Shown: positions 17,769 through 26,515 of the stretch, in pieces
How the letters are laid out: each line of letters begins with the position of its first letter
Position numbering within the stretch: position 1 is the first letter of the stretch
NCBI GenBank assembly: GCA_024236295.1
Contig: JACKKT010000004.1
Location: 163,384 to 227,383 of the forward strand
DNA length: 64,000 nucleotides
Source of the DNA: Kordiimonadaceae bacterium
Lineage (GTDB): Bacteria > Pseudomonadota > Alphaproteobacteria > Sphingomonadales > Emcibacteraceae
Direction: 5' to 3'
The notes under the pieces: generated by a model
Database searches by the model: none
What the model saw: only the letters and a program-made list of their open reading frames with translations
What the model was told of the DNA's origin: nothing
Position numbers and translations under genes: made by a program

Positions 17769-19043
17769 TCAGGTTATCGCTTCCGGCTTTTTCCCGCCCG
17801 TGGCCCAGTTTAAAAGCTCTATCACATGAAGCACAGGGATATCAGTGCCACTGGCTATGTGAATATTACAGCCAAGATTGCTGCTGGCAATCACATCTGC
17901 ATTTGTCGCTTCAATATTTTTAATTTTTCGCTCTCTTAGCTCACCAGCAATTTCGGGCTGGGTGATGTTATAGGTTCCGGCGGAACCACAGCAAATATGG
18001 CTTTCTTTTATGGGGGAAACGGTAAATCCGGCGTCCTTTAACAGACGAGCCGGAAGGTCGCCAATTTTCTGACCATGATTAAGTGAGCAGGCCGAATGAT
18101 AAGCTACATTGATTTTGTCAGTTATCTGGGTTTCGCCAATACCGATTTCACTAACCGCTTCCGAAATATCCTTGGCAAGGGACGCGACCAATTTCGCTTT
18201 TTCAGCATAATCCGGATCATAGCGGAACAAATGTCCGTAATCCTTGATTGATGTGCCGCAGCCTGAGGTGTTAATAACAATTGCATCCAGATTACCCTTT
18301 TCAATTTCGGCAATCCAGCCATCAATATAACGTTTGGCAGTCATTATGGCATTTTTCGATTTTCCCATATGTTCATCAAGAGCCCCGCAGCAGCCAACAG
18401 CCGGCGGCACCACCACATCAACATTATGATTGGATAAAAATTCAATTGTGGCCAGATTAATATGTTCGCCCACGGCCCGCTGAACGCATCCGGCGCTTAA
18501 GCCCATCCGGTATTTTGGTTTTCCCCTCGCTTTGGTGAGTTGCGCTGCCCTCACATTGCTAAGCGGTGGTTTAAGGTCAAGTATGGCACGGAGTTTATCG
18601 GGCAGAAATGATTTAAGTGGGGTCATAAGGCCAGATGTCCTTGCCGCCAGTTTAAAACGGTTCGGGTATGGTAATATCATGCTCAGCATGCCCCTGAAAA
18701 GTCGTTCCAGAAGCGGTCTTTTATACGTTTTTTCAATATGACTTCGCCCATGTGTCAACAGATGGGCATAATCAACGCCGGACGGGCAGGTGGTGGTGCA
18801 GGACAGGCAAGTCAGGCATTTATCAAGATGCTCAACTTCCACTTCAGTAGCTGGTCTGTCATTTTCCAGCATTTCCTTGATCAGGTAAATGCGGCCTCGT
18901 GGTCCGTCCAGTTCATTACCAAGCAGCAGGTAAGTGGGACAAGTTGCCATGCAGAAACCGCAATGGACGCAGTTTCTCAGAATTTTTTCAGCGTCTGCTA
19001 TTTTTGGGTCTTCCAGCTGTTTTTGGGAAAATCTGGTTTGCAT
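17769..19043 (-). CDS. glcF: Glycolate oxidase iron-sulfur subunit
   Basis: 424 aa. Two [4Fe-4S] motifs lie at the N-terminus: CVHCGFCMATCP and CLTCLSCTTTCP. Two CCG-type segments follow in the C-terminal half (GCCGALDEH and HICCGSAGT). This is the standard layout of GlcF, which passes electrons from the flavin subunits towards the quinone pool or another acceptor. The start lies 2 bp after the glcE stop and the cytochrome gene follows 18 bp after. Length matches E. coli GlcF (about 407). Confidence 0.92.
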   Translation of the reverse strand: MQTRFSQKQLEDPKIADAEKILRNCVHCGFCMATCPTYLLLGNELDGPRGRIYLIKEMLENDRPATEVEVEHLDKCLTCLSCTTTCPSGVDYAHLLTHGRSHIEKTYKRPLLERLFRGMLSMILPYPNRFKLAARTSGLMTPLKSFLPDKLRAILDLKPPLSNVRAAQLTKARGKPKYRMGLSAGCVQRAVGEHINLATIEFLSNHNVDVVVPPAVGCCGALDEHMGKSKNAIMTAKRYIDGWIAEIEKGNLDAIVINTSGCGTSIKDYGHLFRYDPDYAEKAKLVASLAKDISEAVSEIGIGETQITDKINVAYHSACSLNHGQKIGDLPARLLKDAGFTVSPIKESHICCGSAGTYNITQPEIAGELRERKIKNIEATNADVIASSNLGCNIHIASGTDIPVLHVIELLNWATGGKKPEAIT

Positions 19044-19045
19044 GG

Positions 19046-20167
19046 CTAAAATCCCAACCTTCCCGGGTTTAGTATATTTTTTGGGTCAAAAGCCTTTTTT
19101 ATCCTTTTGTTTAAATTTCTGATCAGCGGGTCAGGCGATTTGTTAAAAGGTAGATCAAGTGGAGTTTCGGTATTTCTGATCAGCCAGAAAGCCCCCTTGT
19201 CAAATGTTGGAATATCTTTTGATGACATCCAGAGCAGGCCGCCAGCCCAATCAAGAAAATAAAATTCCGGGTTATGGTCATTAATGACGTCCAGAACATC
19301 ACTGGCGGCAATGCTGATTTTCCAAAGGGGTAAGTTCTTGGGCGGATTTAGCGGGGCCACATCGCGGATTTGTCTCCACTGATCTTCACTTTCCTCCCTT
19401 TTCAGTTCTGATACTTTTCTTTTACCAACCAACCCCCTGATCGCTGCTATTCTTTCGTCAAGTGAAGCGGTTGTTCCTTCAATGCGGATAAAGGTTCCCG
19501 TTCCAGGAATGTGTGCAAGGCCGCTGACTTCATATGGACAGGCAGCAATTTCCGTCATTAGAAAAATGGCTGTTTCAGTCTCAAGATCGTGAATTTTAAG
19601 GCTGATTTCATCCTGGGCTTTAGGGGCCAGTTTTAAGGTCATTTCTGTTATTGCACCAAGTGTGCCATATGAGCCGCACATTAATTTGCTGACATCATAA
19701 CCACTAACATTTTTTACGACGCGGCCGCCTGCCTTGAAAATCTGACCAAAGCCTGAAATTCCCTGAACGCCGAGGATATAATCGCGTGCCCCGCCCGCCA
19801 GAAATCGTTTGGGCCCGGATAAATTGGTGCCAATAATGCCGCCAATAGTGCCTATGCCGGGATCATTTCCAAGCAATGGTCCCAGATCTGGCGGCTCAAA
19901 TTTAAGTTCCTGATTATGTTCCATAAGCAGATTTTTAAGATCACTTAGTAAAACGCCGGGTTCAAGGGTAATCACCAATTCTTCCGGTTCATAAAGCTTA
20001 ACCTGGTTAAGTTCTTTTAATGATAAAGTTGATGCCACATTCATGGGAGAGCCAAGGGAAATTAGACTGCCACCTGTTCTGACATCCAGACTTTTTTCCA
20101 TAACAATATGGTCGCAAATACATTCGCTAACCTGTTCTTCTGTGGTGGGGAAATATAAGTCAGTCAT
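19046..20167 (-). CDS. glcE: Glycolate oxidase FAD-binding subunit
   Basis: 373 aa, typical of GlcE. The N-terminal FAD-binding PCMH region shows DVRTGGSLISLG, EPGVLLSDL and IGGIIGTNLSGPKR, and the C-terminus ends with KRIKKAFDPKNILNPGRLGF, as in this family. It pairs with GlcD as the second flavoprotein of glycolate dehydrogenase/oxidase. Its start codon overlaps the final base of glcD, so expression is coupled. Confidence 0.9.
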   Translation of the reverse strand: MTDLYFPTTEEQVSECICDHIVMEKSLDVRTGGSLISLGSPMNVASTLSLKELNQVKLYEPEELVITLEPGVLLSDLKNLLMEHNQELKFEPPDLGPLLGNDPGIGTIGGIIGTNLSGPKRFLAGGARDYILGVQGISGFGQIFKAGGRVVKNVSGYDVSKLMCGSYGTLGAITEMTLKLAPKAQDEISLKIHDLETETAIFLMTEIAACPYEVSGLAHIPGTGTFIRIEGTTASLDERIAAIRGLVGKRKVSELKREESEDQWRQIRDVAPLNPPKNLPLWKISIAASDVLDVINDHNPEFYFLDWAGGLLWMSSKDIPTFDKGAFWLIRNTETPLDLPFNKSPDPLIRNLNKRIKKAFDPKNILNPGRLGF

Positions 20168-21654
20168 CAGAATCTGGGTATATCAGGAAATAACAGCTTG
20201 CCACCATGAATATGCATTTTACCCAGTTCTGAGCAGCGGTGAAGTTCCGGAAACATTTTACCGGGGTTTAGGCGGTGGGCCGGGTCAAAGGCGCATTTGA
20301 TCCTTTCCTGCTGGTTAAGGTCGTCTTTTGTAAACATAGTGGGCATTAGATCGCGTTTTTCAACGCCGATTCCATGTTCTCCGGTAAGGGCGCCACCAAC
20401 CTCAACACAAAGCCTTAAAATATCTGAGCCGAACTCTTCTGCGCGTTCAAGTTCCCCCGGGACATTAGCATCATAAAGGATAAGTGGATGCAGGTTACCG
20501 TCCCCGGCGTGGAAAACGTTGGCAACCCTTAGACCATATTTTTTAGAAAGCTCATTCATACGGCGGAGAACGATCGGCAGATTTTTGCGCGGTATCGAGC
20601 CATCCATGCAGTAATAATCCGGTGAAATTCGACCTACGGCAGGGAAAGCAGCCTTGCGTCCGGCCCAGAACCCATTTCTTTCCTCTTCACTTTTACTGAT
20701 CGAGATGGAGGTTGCCCCCAATTCTTTTGCCAGTTCTGATACGCGCTGCGTGAAATAATCAACTTCGCTTTCCACGCCGTCAAATTCGGCGATTAATATC
20801 GCTTCTGCGTCACGCGGGTATCCTGGCTGGCAGTAATCCTCAGCAGCATTAATCGCCATATTATCCATCATTTCCATTCCGGACGGAATGATGCCGGCGG
20901 CAATTGTCCGGGCGACGCATTCACCGGCTAGTTCGATATCGTCAAAACCAATCAACATCGCTTTTACAACATTGGCTTTTGGTAAAATACGCACAGTTGC
21001 TTCGGTGACGACCCCCAAAAGTCCTTCAGAGCCTGTAACAAGACCGATAAGATCATAGCCGCTTTCCTGCATATGTTTTCCGCCAAGTTCAATGATATCA
21101 CCATTCATCAGCACCATTTTAAGTCCGAGTATATTATTGGTCGTCAGTCCGTATTTAAGGCAGTGAACGCCACCTGAATTTTCGGCGACATTCCCGCCTA
21201 TGGTGCAGGCAATTTGGCTTGAGGGGTCGGGGGCATAATAAAAGCCCTGATCCTCAACCGCATGGGAAATGGCAAGGTTGGTAACGCCGCACTGGGTCAC
21301 AACAGAGCGGTTCTGATAATCAATATCGATGATTTTATTAAGCTTGGAAAGGCCAAGGGTCAGCCCATCAGCAAGGGGCAATGCCCCGCCGGAAAGCGAA
21401 GTGCCAGCCCCCCTTGGTACGACTTTTATATTGAGCTCGTTGCATATTTTTAAAATTTCGCTGACTTCCTCTGTGCTGCTGGGCAAAGCAACAATCATCG
21501 GCGATTGTCGATAGGCGGTCAGCCCATCCGATTCAAATGCCTTTCGGCCCTGTTCGGACGTAATCACGGCCTTTTTACTCAGAAGACGAACAAGCCGCCC
21601 GGTAAGATCGGGCAGCTTATCTAAAATTTCCTGTTCCGGGTCCGGCATTTTCAT
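20167..21654 (-). CDS. glcD: Glycolate oxidase subunit GlcD (FAD-linked 2-hydroxyacid dehydrogenase)
   Basis: 495 aa, equal to the family norm. The FAD-binding motif VPRGAGTSLSGGALP and the segment GGNVAENSGGVHCLKYG identify the GlcD/lactate-dehydrogenase type 4 family, and the C-terminal GEHGIGVEKRDLM is the GlcD signature. It oxidises glycolate, or a related D-2-hydroxyacid, to the oxoacid. It sits 12 bp after an MFS transporter gene and overlaps glcE. The full glcDEF set points to glycolate use, but the surrounding sugar-type genes leave another 2-hydroxyacid possible. Confidence 0.92.
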   Translation of the reverse strand: MKMPDPEQEILDKLPDLTGRLVRLLSKKAVITSEQGRKAFESDGLTAYRQSPMIVALPSSTEEVSEILKICNELNIKVVPRGAGTSLSGGALPLADGLTLGLSKLNKIIDIDYQNRSVVTQCGVTNLAISHAVEDQGFYYAPDPSSQIACTIGGNVAENSGGVHCLKYGLTTNNILGLKMVLMNGDIIELGGKHMQESGYDLIGLVTGSEGLLGVVTEATVRILPKANVVKAMLIGFDDIELAGECVARTIAAGIIPSGMEMMDNMAINAAEDYCQPGYPRDAEAILIAEFDGVESEVDYFTQRVSELAKELGATSISISKSEEERNGFWAGRKAAFPAVGRISPDYYCMDGSIPRKNLPIVLRRMNELSKKYGLRVANVFHAGDGNLHPLILYDANVPGELERAEEFGSDILRLCVEVGGALTGEHGIGVEKRDLMPTMFTKDDLNQQERIKCAFDPAHRLNPGKMFPELHRCSELGKMHIHGGKLLFPDIPRF

Positions 21655-21666
21655 AGGAAAAACTCT

Positions 21667-22983
21667 TTATTCGCCAGGCGAACCTTCCGCAGCCATTTTT
21701 GCAAGTCGGCGATCATTATACCATACCCCGCCGAAAATAAATAATAGCGCAATGGGCAGAAGGGCGACAGTCTGAAATGATTTTTCCGCTGCATAGATAA
21801 GCGAGTTGATCTGTTCAGGGCTTCCATCTACCATGGCGGCAAAGGCATCAGCGCCACCGGCGGCTTCCAGTTTTGCCTTGTCATAGGCGGCCCCAAGGAT
21901 CGGAAGCACGATATAGGTTGCCATGGCACCGGCAGAGCCAATCAGTCCAATGGTCCAAGCACCACCACGAGGGTATCGTTCAGCGGCGGACGCCAGCATT
22001 GTCGGCCACATAAAGCAGACACCGGCTCCCCAGAAAGTCGCCGCAAGCACGCCGGTTACTGGGCTGTCAGCAACACTAAGCATGTAAAGTCCGACACTTG
22101 TTAGTAATGAAGAAAACCACAGAAGCCCAACTGGAGAGAGCTTATGGGCAATCGGACCAGCAAAATGGCGCATAACAAACATAATGCCGCTGACATAAAC
22201 AAGAAGTAAGATACCCCGCATTCCGACAGTATGGGTAAGAGCCAGATCGACCCACTGTCCGGGGGCGAGTTCCGACGAGGCGGTAAGGAACATGGCACCG
22301 AACCAGATAAAGAAACTTGGGCGTCTGAAAATTTCCTTGATCATGTCACCAAAGCTCACATCAAGAGCCGAGCTTTCGGTTTTAGGGAATTTTACGCCCA
22401 GATTAAGAAACAGAAATCCGGCTGCCGGTACGAAAATTATGGAAAGAGCAATTTGCCAGTTCAGATCCAGGTAATTAATAAGTATGCCGGACAATCCGCC
22501 GACAATAAGTCCCGCTGGCCACCAGGCATGGAGCACATTAAGTCGGTGAGTTTTATCTTCTGGATAAAGTGATGCCGTGGCAGGATTAATAGCCGATTCG
22601 ACAAAACCCCAGGCAATGCCTTTAAGTAGCATTCCAAACCAGAGTGCCCAGTAGATGTTTGCTCCGGATGTAATATTGCCGGCAAAGACAACAATGGCAT
22701 TTCCAATGATGATAAGGGAAGCAGCCATGGTAATGGCCCGCCCCATGCCGATCACATCCATAAACGGGCTAACCAGAAAAAGGGTTACTGAAAAGCCAAG
22801 GAAAATGATACCGAGGATTTCCCCGATCATAGTGGCGGATGTCTTAAAATCAATGGGATCAAGAAAGTTACTTTTAAGATCAGCTGCAACCGTGGCACCA
22901 AGCGACATAGATATGGCAATTGTAAAAAGAGCCATGGTACATATTAAAAAAATCCGGTTGCGATCATACTCTGTTTCAGACAT
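21667..22983 (-). CDS. MFS transporter
   Basis: 438 aa with about 12 hydrophobic segments. The spacing of LNVLHAWWPAGLIVGGLSG in helix 5 and the symmetry of the two halves recall the FHS (fucose permease-like) branch of the major facilitator superfamily; this sub-assignment is tentative. It lies between an SRPBCC protein gene (45 bp upstream) and glcD (12 bp downstream), so it probably imports the substrate of this operon. Confidence 0.82.
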   Translation of the reverse strand: MSETEYDRNRIFLICTMALFTIAISMSLGATVAADLKSNFLDPIDFKTSATMIGEILGIIFLGFSVTLFLVSPFMDVIGMGRAITMAASLIIIGNAIVVFAGNITSGANIYWALWFGMLLKGIAWGFVESAINPATASLYPEDKTHRLNVLHAWWPAGLIVGGLSGILINYLDLNWQIALSIIFVPAAGFLFLNLGVKFPKTESSALDVSFGDMIKEIFRRPSFFIWFGAMFLTASSELAPGQWVDLALTHTVGMRGILLLVYVSGIMFVMRHFAGPIAHKLSPVGLLWFSSLLTSVGLYMLSVADSPVTGVLAATFWGAGVCFMWPTMLASAAERYPRGGAWTIGLIGSAGAMATYIVLPILGAAYDKAKLEAAGGADAFAAMVDGSPEQINSLIYAAEKSFQTVALLPIALLFIFGGVWYNDRRLAKMAAEGSPGE

Positions 22984-23027
22984 TTAAGCCTCCCTTGGTT
23001 AATCCCTATTGATCCATCTATAGATTT

Positions 23028-23465
23028 TTATTTTGCGAAATGTTCCTTTAAGGCCGCAAAACCAGTTTGAAAAACACCGTTTGCAACCATGTCCGCTTTT
23101 TCATCTTCTTTGCCCGCTTCCGTGGTAAATTCAGCCGACCATTGAATATAAGTACGGTCCCCATCTGTAATAGGACGAAGTTCCATGGTGGAAAGATAAT
23201 TAAAAAGTCCAAGACCGGTTGTCAGCATGTCATATGTAAATGTGTAGTCAATATCGGAAAATGCCAAAAGTGTTTCGCGAATATTTTCACCATCATGAAG
23301 ATAAAAATTTCTAACGCACCCTACAGTAAAAGGATTAAGGCCATCCTCAATTTCACTTCGGGCAATTCCCGGGTGCCATTTTGGTAAATCATTAAAGCCG
23401 CGGACTACTTCCCAAACTTTATCAATGGGGGCATCAATCACAGATGTTTCAAATACTGTTACCAT
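23028..23465 (-). CDS. SRPBCC (START-like) small-ligand binding protein
   Basis: 145 aa. The N-terminal pattern VFETSVIDAPIDKVWEVVRGF and the tryptophan-containing strand IQWSAEFT match polyketide-cyclase/SRPBCC proteins, which hold hydrophobic small molecules in a helix-grip fold. There is no signal peptide, so it is cytosolic. It lies 12 bp after the Tm-1-like C-terminal-domain gene and 45 bp before the MFS gene. It may bind or cyclise an intermediate of the operon's pathway; no catalytic residues can be assigned. Confidence 0.78.
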   Translation of the reverse strand: MVTVFETSVIDAPIDKVWEVVRGFNDLPKWHPGIARSEIEDGLNPFTVGCVRNFYLHDGENIRETLLAFSDIDYTFTYDMLTTGLGLFNYLSTMELRPITDGDRTYIQWSAEFTTEAGKEDEKADMVANGVFQTGFAALKEHFAK

Positions 23466-23477
23466 TTTCTTCTCCGC

Positions 23478-24326
23478 TTATTTGATTTTCATGCTTTTAA
23501 ATATTTTTGTACACTCTGTAAGTGCTATTTCAGTAGGCAACCTTTCCATACTGCTGGCCCCATAGAAGCCATGACATTCAGGGCATTTTTCCAGAATATA
23601 CTGCGCATCAGACGGCGTTGAAATCGGGCCGCCGTGACAAAGATATATGATGTCATCTCGTACAGTTTTTGCGGCAGCAATCCATTCATTGATCAAGTCC
23701 GCACACTGGTCAAGGGTCGGCGCAGTTGACACACCGATTGCGCCGCCCGTTGTGCAGCCAAGATGGGCAACAATGATATCTGCGCCCGCTTTGGCCATTT
23801 CAATAGCTTCCTGCGCATTAAAAACATAGGGTGTTGTCAGCATGTCCTGTTCATGGGCAATACGGATCATATCGACCTCAAGACCGAACCCCATACCTGT
23901 TTCTTCGAAATTGGCACGGATATTGCCGTCAAAAAGCCCGACGGTAGGAAAATTCTGTACCCCGCTGAAGCCCATATCTTTGAGCTTTTTTATAAACCGT
24001 TCCATATCAACAAAAGGGTCCGTACCGTTAACGCCAGCCAGAACTGGGACATTTTTAACCACCGGCAGTACTTCTTTTGCCATATCAACAACAATTTCAT
24101 TGGCATTGCCGTAGGATAAAAGCCCGGCCAGCGATCCTCGACCTGCCATGCGGTAACGCCCTGAATTATAGATCACGATCAGATCAATGCCGCCTGCTTC
24201 CTCGCATTTTGCGGACAGGCCTGTTCCAGCGCCGCCACCGATAATGGGAATACCATTTTCAATTTGCTTTCGAAAGCCGGCCATTAATTCTTTTCTGCTT
24301 AATTTATTCATTTGCTTATTCTTCAC
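23478..24326 (-). CDS. TIM-barrel protein of the phosphoenolpyruvate hydrolase-like family (Tm-1 C-terminal half)
   Basis: 282 aa. Motifs PIIGGGAGTGLSAKC and IYNSGRYRMAGRGSL, followed by ADIIVAHLGCTTGGAIG, identify the PEP-hydrolase/IGPS-like TIM-barrel family. This is the domain fused to the C-terminus of the tomato virus-resistance protein Tm-1. It overlaps the Tm-1-like N-terminal-domain gene by 11 bp, so the two are co-translated and probably form a complex. No reaction is firmly established for the bacterial proteins; catabolic context here suggests a C-C bond enzyme. Confidence 0.85.
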   Translation of the reverse strand: MKNKQMNKLSRKELMAGFRKQIENGIPIIGGGAGTGLSAKCEEAGGIDLIVIYNSGRYRMAGRGSLAGLLSYGNANEIVVDMAKEVLPVVKNVPVLAGVNGTDPFVDMERFIKKLKDMGFSGVQNFPTVGLFDGNIRANFEETGMGFGLEVDMIRIAHEQDMLTTPYVFNAQEAIEMAKAGADIIVAHLGCTTGGAIGVSTAPTLDQCADLINEWIAAAKTVRDDIIYLCHGGPISTPSDAQYILEKCPECHGFYGASSMERLPTEIALTECTKIFKSMKIK

Positions 24327-25542
24327 TCTGATATTTTTTGCTAAGGTCTTTGTAATTTTCTGTCATTGCAACCGCGAATTCAGGATCATTAATATGATAG
24401 GGGAGTTTAATAATTTTGACCTTCGGGTTCGTTACAGTTTCTTGAAGCGCATCTATAAAAGCCTGATCTGCATCAGGGTCATAAAAGGCCTGACCAACCG
24501 CATCAAGGGCCGAGAAGCCTTTTTCCGGGATCAGAAAACGGGCCGGAGATTTAAATCGATTCAGTTTATTACCAATCCATTTTCCCATTTGCGCATTTTC
24601 CTCTGCTGTTGTGCGCATCAGCGTGATTTGCGGGTTGTGTTCATATAAAAGTCTGCCATTATATTTATCGGGCACAGTTGAACGCGCACCGAAGTTGACC
24701 ATATCGATCGCTCCACAGGAGCCGATATAAGGGATGTTGGCCTGGATAAATTGCTCAAGCCGCCCCTCGCCGGCGCTGAGTATCCCACCCATCAAATGAT
24801 CGGCAACTTCCGTGGTAGTTGCATCAATCACACCCGCAAGGCGACCATCTGCAACCAGTTTCTCCAGTGTTAGTCCCCCTGTGCCCGTCGCATGAAAAAC
24901 CAGACACTGATTGTCTGGTTCCAAATGCGATTTTATCTGTTCGATACATTTTGTCGTAACCCCAAACATGGTCATGCCTATCACCGGCTTTGAAGATGGT
25001 TTGGGTGTATAGCTGTTTTTTATCATGCCGGCCAGGGCATGTGCCGCATTGGCAAGAACTTGCTCTAAGATCGGATTAAGCCCGCTGATATCCGTAATTG
25101 AATAAATCATTGAAATATCGGATGTGCCGACATAGGGGGCAATATTACCTGACGCCATTGTCGAAACAATTACTTTTGGGATTCCTAAAGGTAAATTCTG
25201 AAAAGCGGGACTGATGAGCGCTGTTCCACCAGAACCGCCAAAACCGATCACACCGCCCAGGTCTGACCGATCAGCGAGAAAAAGCTTAAAGGCCTCGGCC
25301 ATTGCTGCGACCGCAGTTCCCCGATCGCCCGTAAATACGGCTTTTGGACCACCAGGATGCATCTTAGCAACTTCGATAGACGGAATATCAGCTTTACTGT
25401 TAGTACCATCGGATGATGTGCCTATATCTACGGTAATTGTCTTAAGTCCTGAAGTATGGAGCAGGTCACGAATAAACAAAATTTCATTTTGTTTTGTATC
25501 AAACGTCCCGGCAATATAAGCAGCTTTTTCCGTCACTCTCAT
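24316..25542 (-). CDS. Tm-1-like ATP-binding domain protein (UPF0261 family)
   Basis: 408 aa. The N-terminus, YIAGTFDTKQNE followed by VDIGTSS, and later GFGGSGGTALISPA and HATGTGG, identify the UPF0261/Tm-1 N-terminal ATP-binding family. In plants and fungi this is fused to the TIM-barrel domain encoded by the next gene. It is the first gene of the minus-strand operon that ends with the octahaem cytochrome, and it starts 93 bp from the stop of the AraC-type regulator. Biochemical role unknown; an ATP-dependent step on a small metabolite is likely. Confidence 0.87.
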   Translation of the reverse strand: MRVTEKAAYIAGTFDTKQNEILFIRDLLHTSGLKTITVDIGTSSDGTNSKADIPSIEVAKMHPGGPKAVFTGDRGTAVAAMAEAFKLFLADRSDLGGVIGFGGSGGTALISPAFQNLPLGIPKVIVSTMASGNIAPYVGTSDISMIYSITDISGLNPILEQVLANAAHALAGMIKNSYTPKPSSKPVIGMTMFGVTTKCIEQIKSHLEPDNQCLVFHATGTGGLTLEKLVADGRLAGVIDATTTEVADHLMGGILSAGEGRLEQFIQANIPYIGSCGAIDMVNFGARSTVPDKYNGRLLYEHNPQITLMRTTAEENAQMGKWIGNKLNRFKSPARFLIPEKGFSALDAVGQAFYDPDADQAFIDALQETVTNPKVKIIKLPYHINDPEFAVAMTENYKDLSKKYQSEE

Positions 25543-25634
25543 CCCTGTATTTTGTATTTTATAAAAAAATAATAGGTGTTTTCGAAATAGCGGTATTGGT
25601 AATTTTAGCTATTTTTTTAGGAAAAAAGCGTCAC

Positions 25635-26363
25635 TCATACATCTATATTTCTCTTGATAGAATGATGTTTTATATAGTTCATTGGCGTCATACCGATTTG
25701 TTTTTTAAAATGGGAAGTAAAGGCACTTTGATCATAAAACCCTAAGCGATGTGCGGTTTCTGAAATGCTGACCCCCCCTGCAATTAGTAAATCACATGAC
25801 TTTAAAATACGTAAATTGAGAATATATTGATGGGCACTTATGTTAAAAATCTGTTTGAACCTTTTTTCAAATTGGCGCACGGAGAGACCGGCAACTTTTG
25901 CCATATCCTTGTTACATATTTTTTTGGCATAATTGTCTTTTAAAAAAACCAAAGCCTTGGAAATATCATTAAACGGCCGAAGGTTAACCGAACTGTCCTC
26001 AAGTTGCTGCAGGGCACCGCAAAGCCCCTGAACCTTTCCTTCCGCATCAATAATCGGAACTTTGTTACAGATAAACCACTGCACTTCACCCATATGGTTA
26101 GGGAAAAGTTCAATAATATTGAGTTTGCTTTTAGCTGTTCTAAAAACTTCGGCATCATCTTTTCTATATTGTACGGCAAGCTCATGGGTGAAAAGATCGA
26201 AATCATTTTTACCTTTGATCATTTCAACCCGGTCAAATCCGAAATGTTCGGCAAAAAGCTGGTTGCAATTCATTAACGTGCTTTGCGTGTCTTTTACAAA
26301 AAGCATCAGGTCATTTATCCCATCAAAAAGATGGGAGAAATAGGGCGATGTAATGTAATTCAT
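25635..26363 (-). CDS. PAS-domain AraC-family transcriptional regulator
   Basis: 242 aa. Residues about 8-125 form a PAS fold (MLFVKDTQSTLMNCNQLFAEHFG, read in pieces; then EVQWFICNKVPI). Residues about 145-240 form two AraC-type HTHs with KICNKDMAKVAGLSVRQFEKRF and GFYDQSAFTSHFKKQ. It lies upstream of the Tm-1/GlcDEF operon on the same strand and is divergent, across 152 bp, from the GMC oxidoreductase operon. It is the natural candidate to control both, sensing a small ligand or redox state through the PAS domain. Confidence 0.87.
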   Translation of the reverse strand: MNYITSPYFSHLFDGINDLMLFVKDTQSTLMNCNQLFAEHFGFDRVEMIKGKNDFDLFTHELAVQYRKDDAEVFRTAKSKLNIIELFPNHMGEVQWFICNKVPIIDAEGKVQGLCGALQQLEDSSVNLRPFNDISKALVFLKDNYAKKICNKDMAKVAGLSVRQFEKRFKQIFNISAHQYILNLRILKSCDLLIAGGVSISETAHRLGFYDQSAFTSHFKKQIGMTPMNYIKHHSIKRNIDV

Positions 26364-26515
26364 CGTGTTGGAAATAGAAATATCAATTCTCCTGATGACG
26401 CTTTTTTCCTAAATAATGTATCTTATTCCCAATACAACGCAAAATAAAACTGTTTTTCTGTTAAATAAAAAAAATGGCTTATCAAAATATTGATTGAAAG
26501 ACATGGAAGTTAGGG

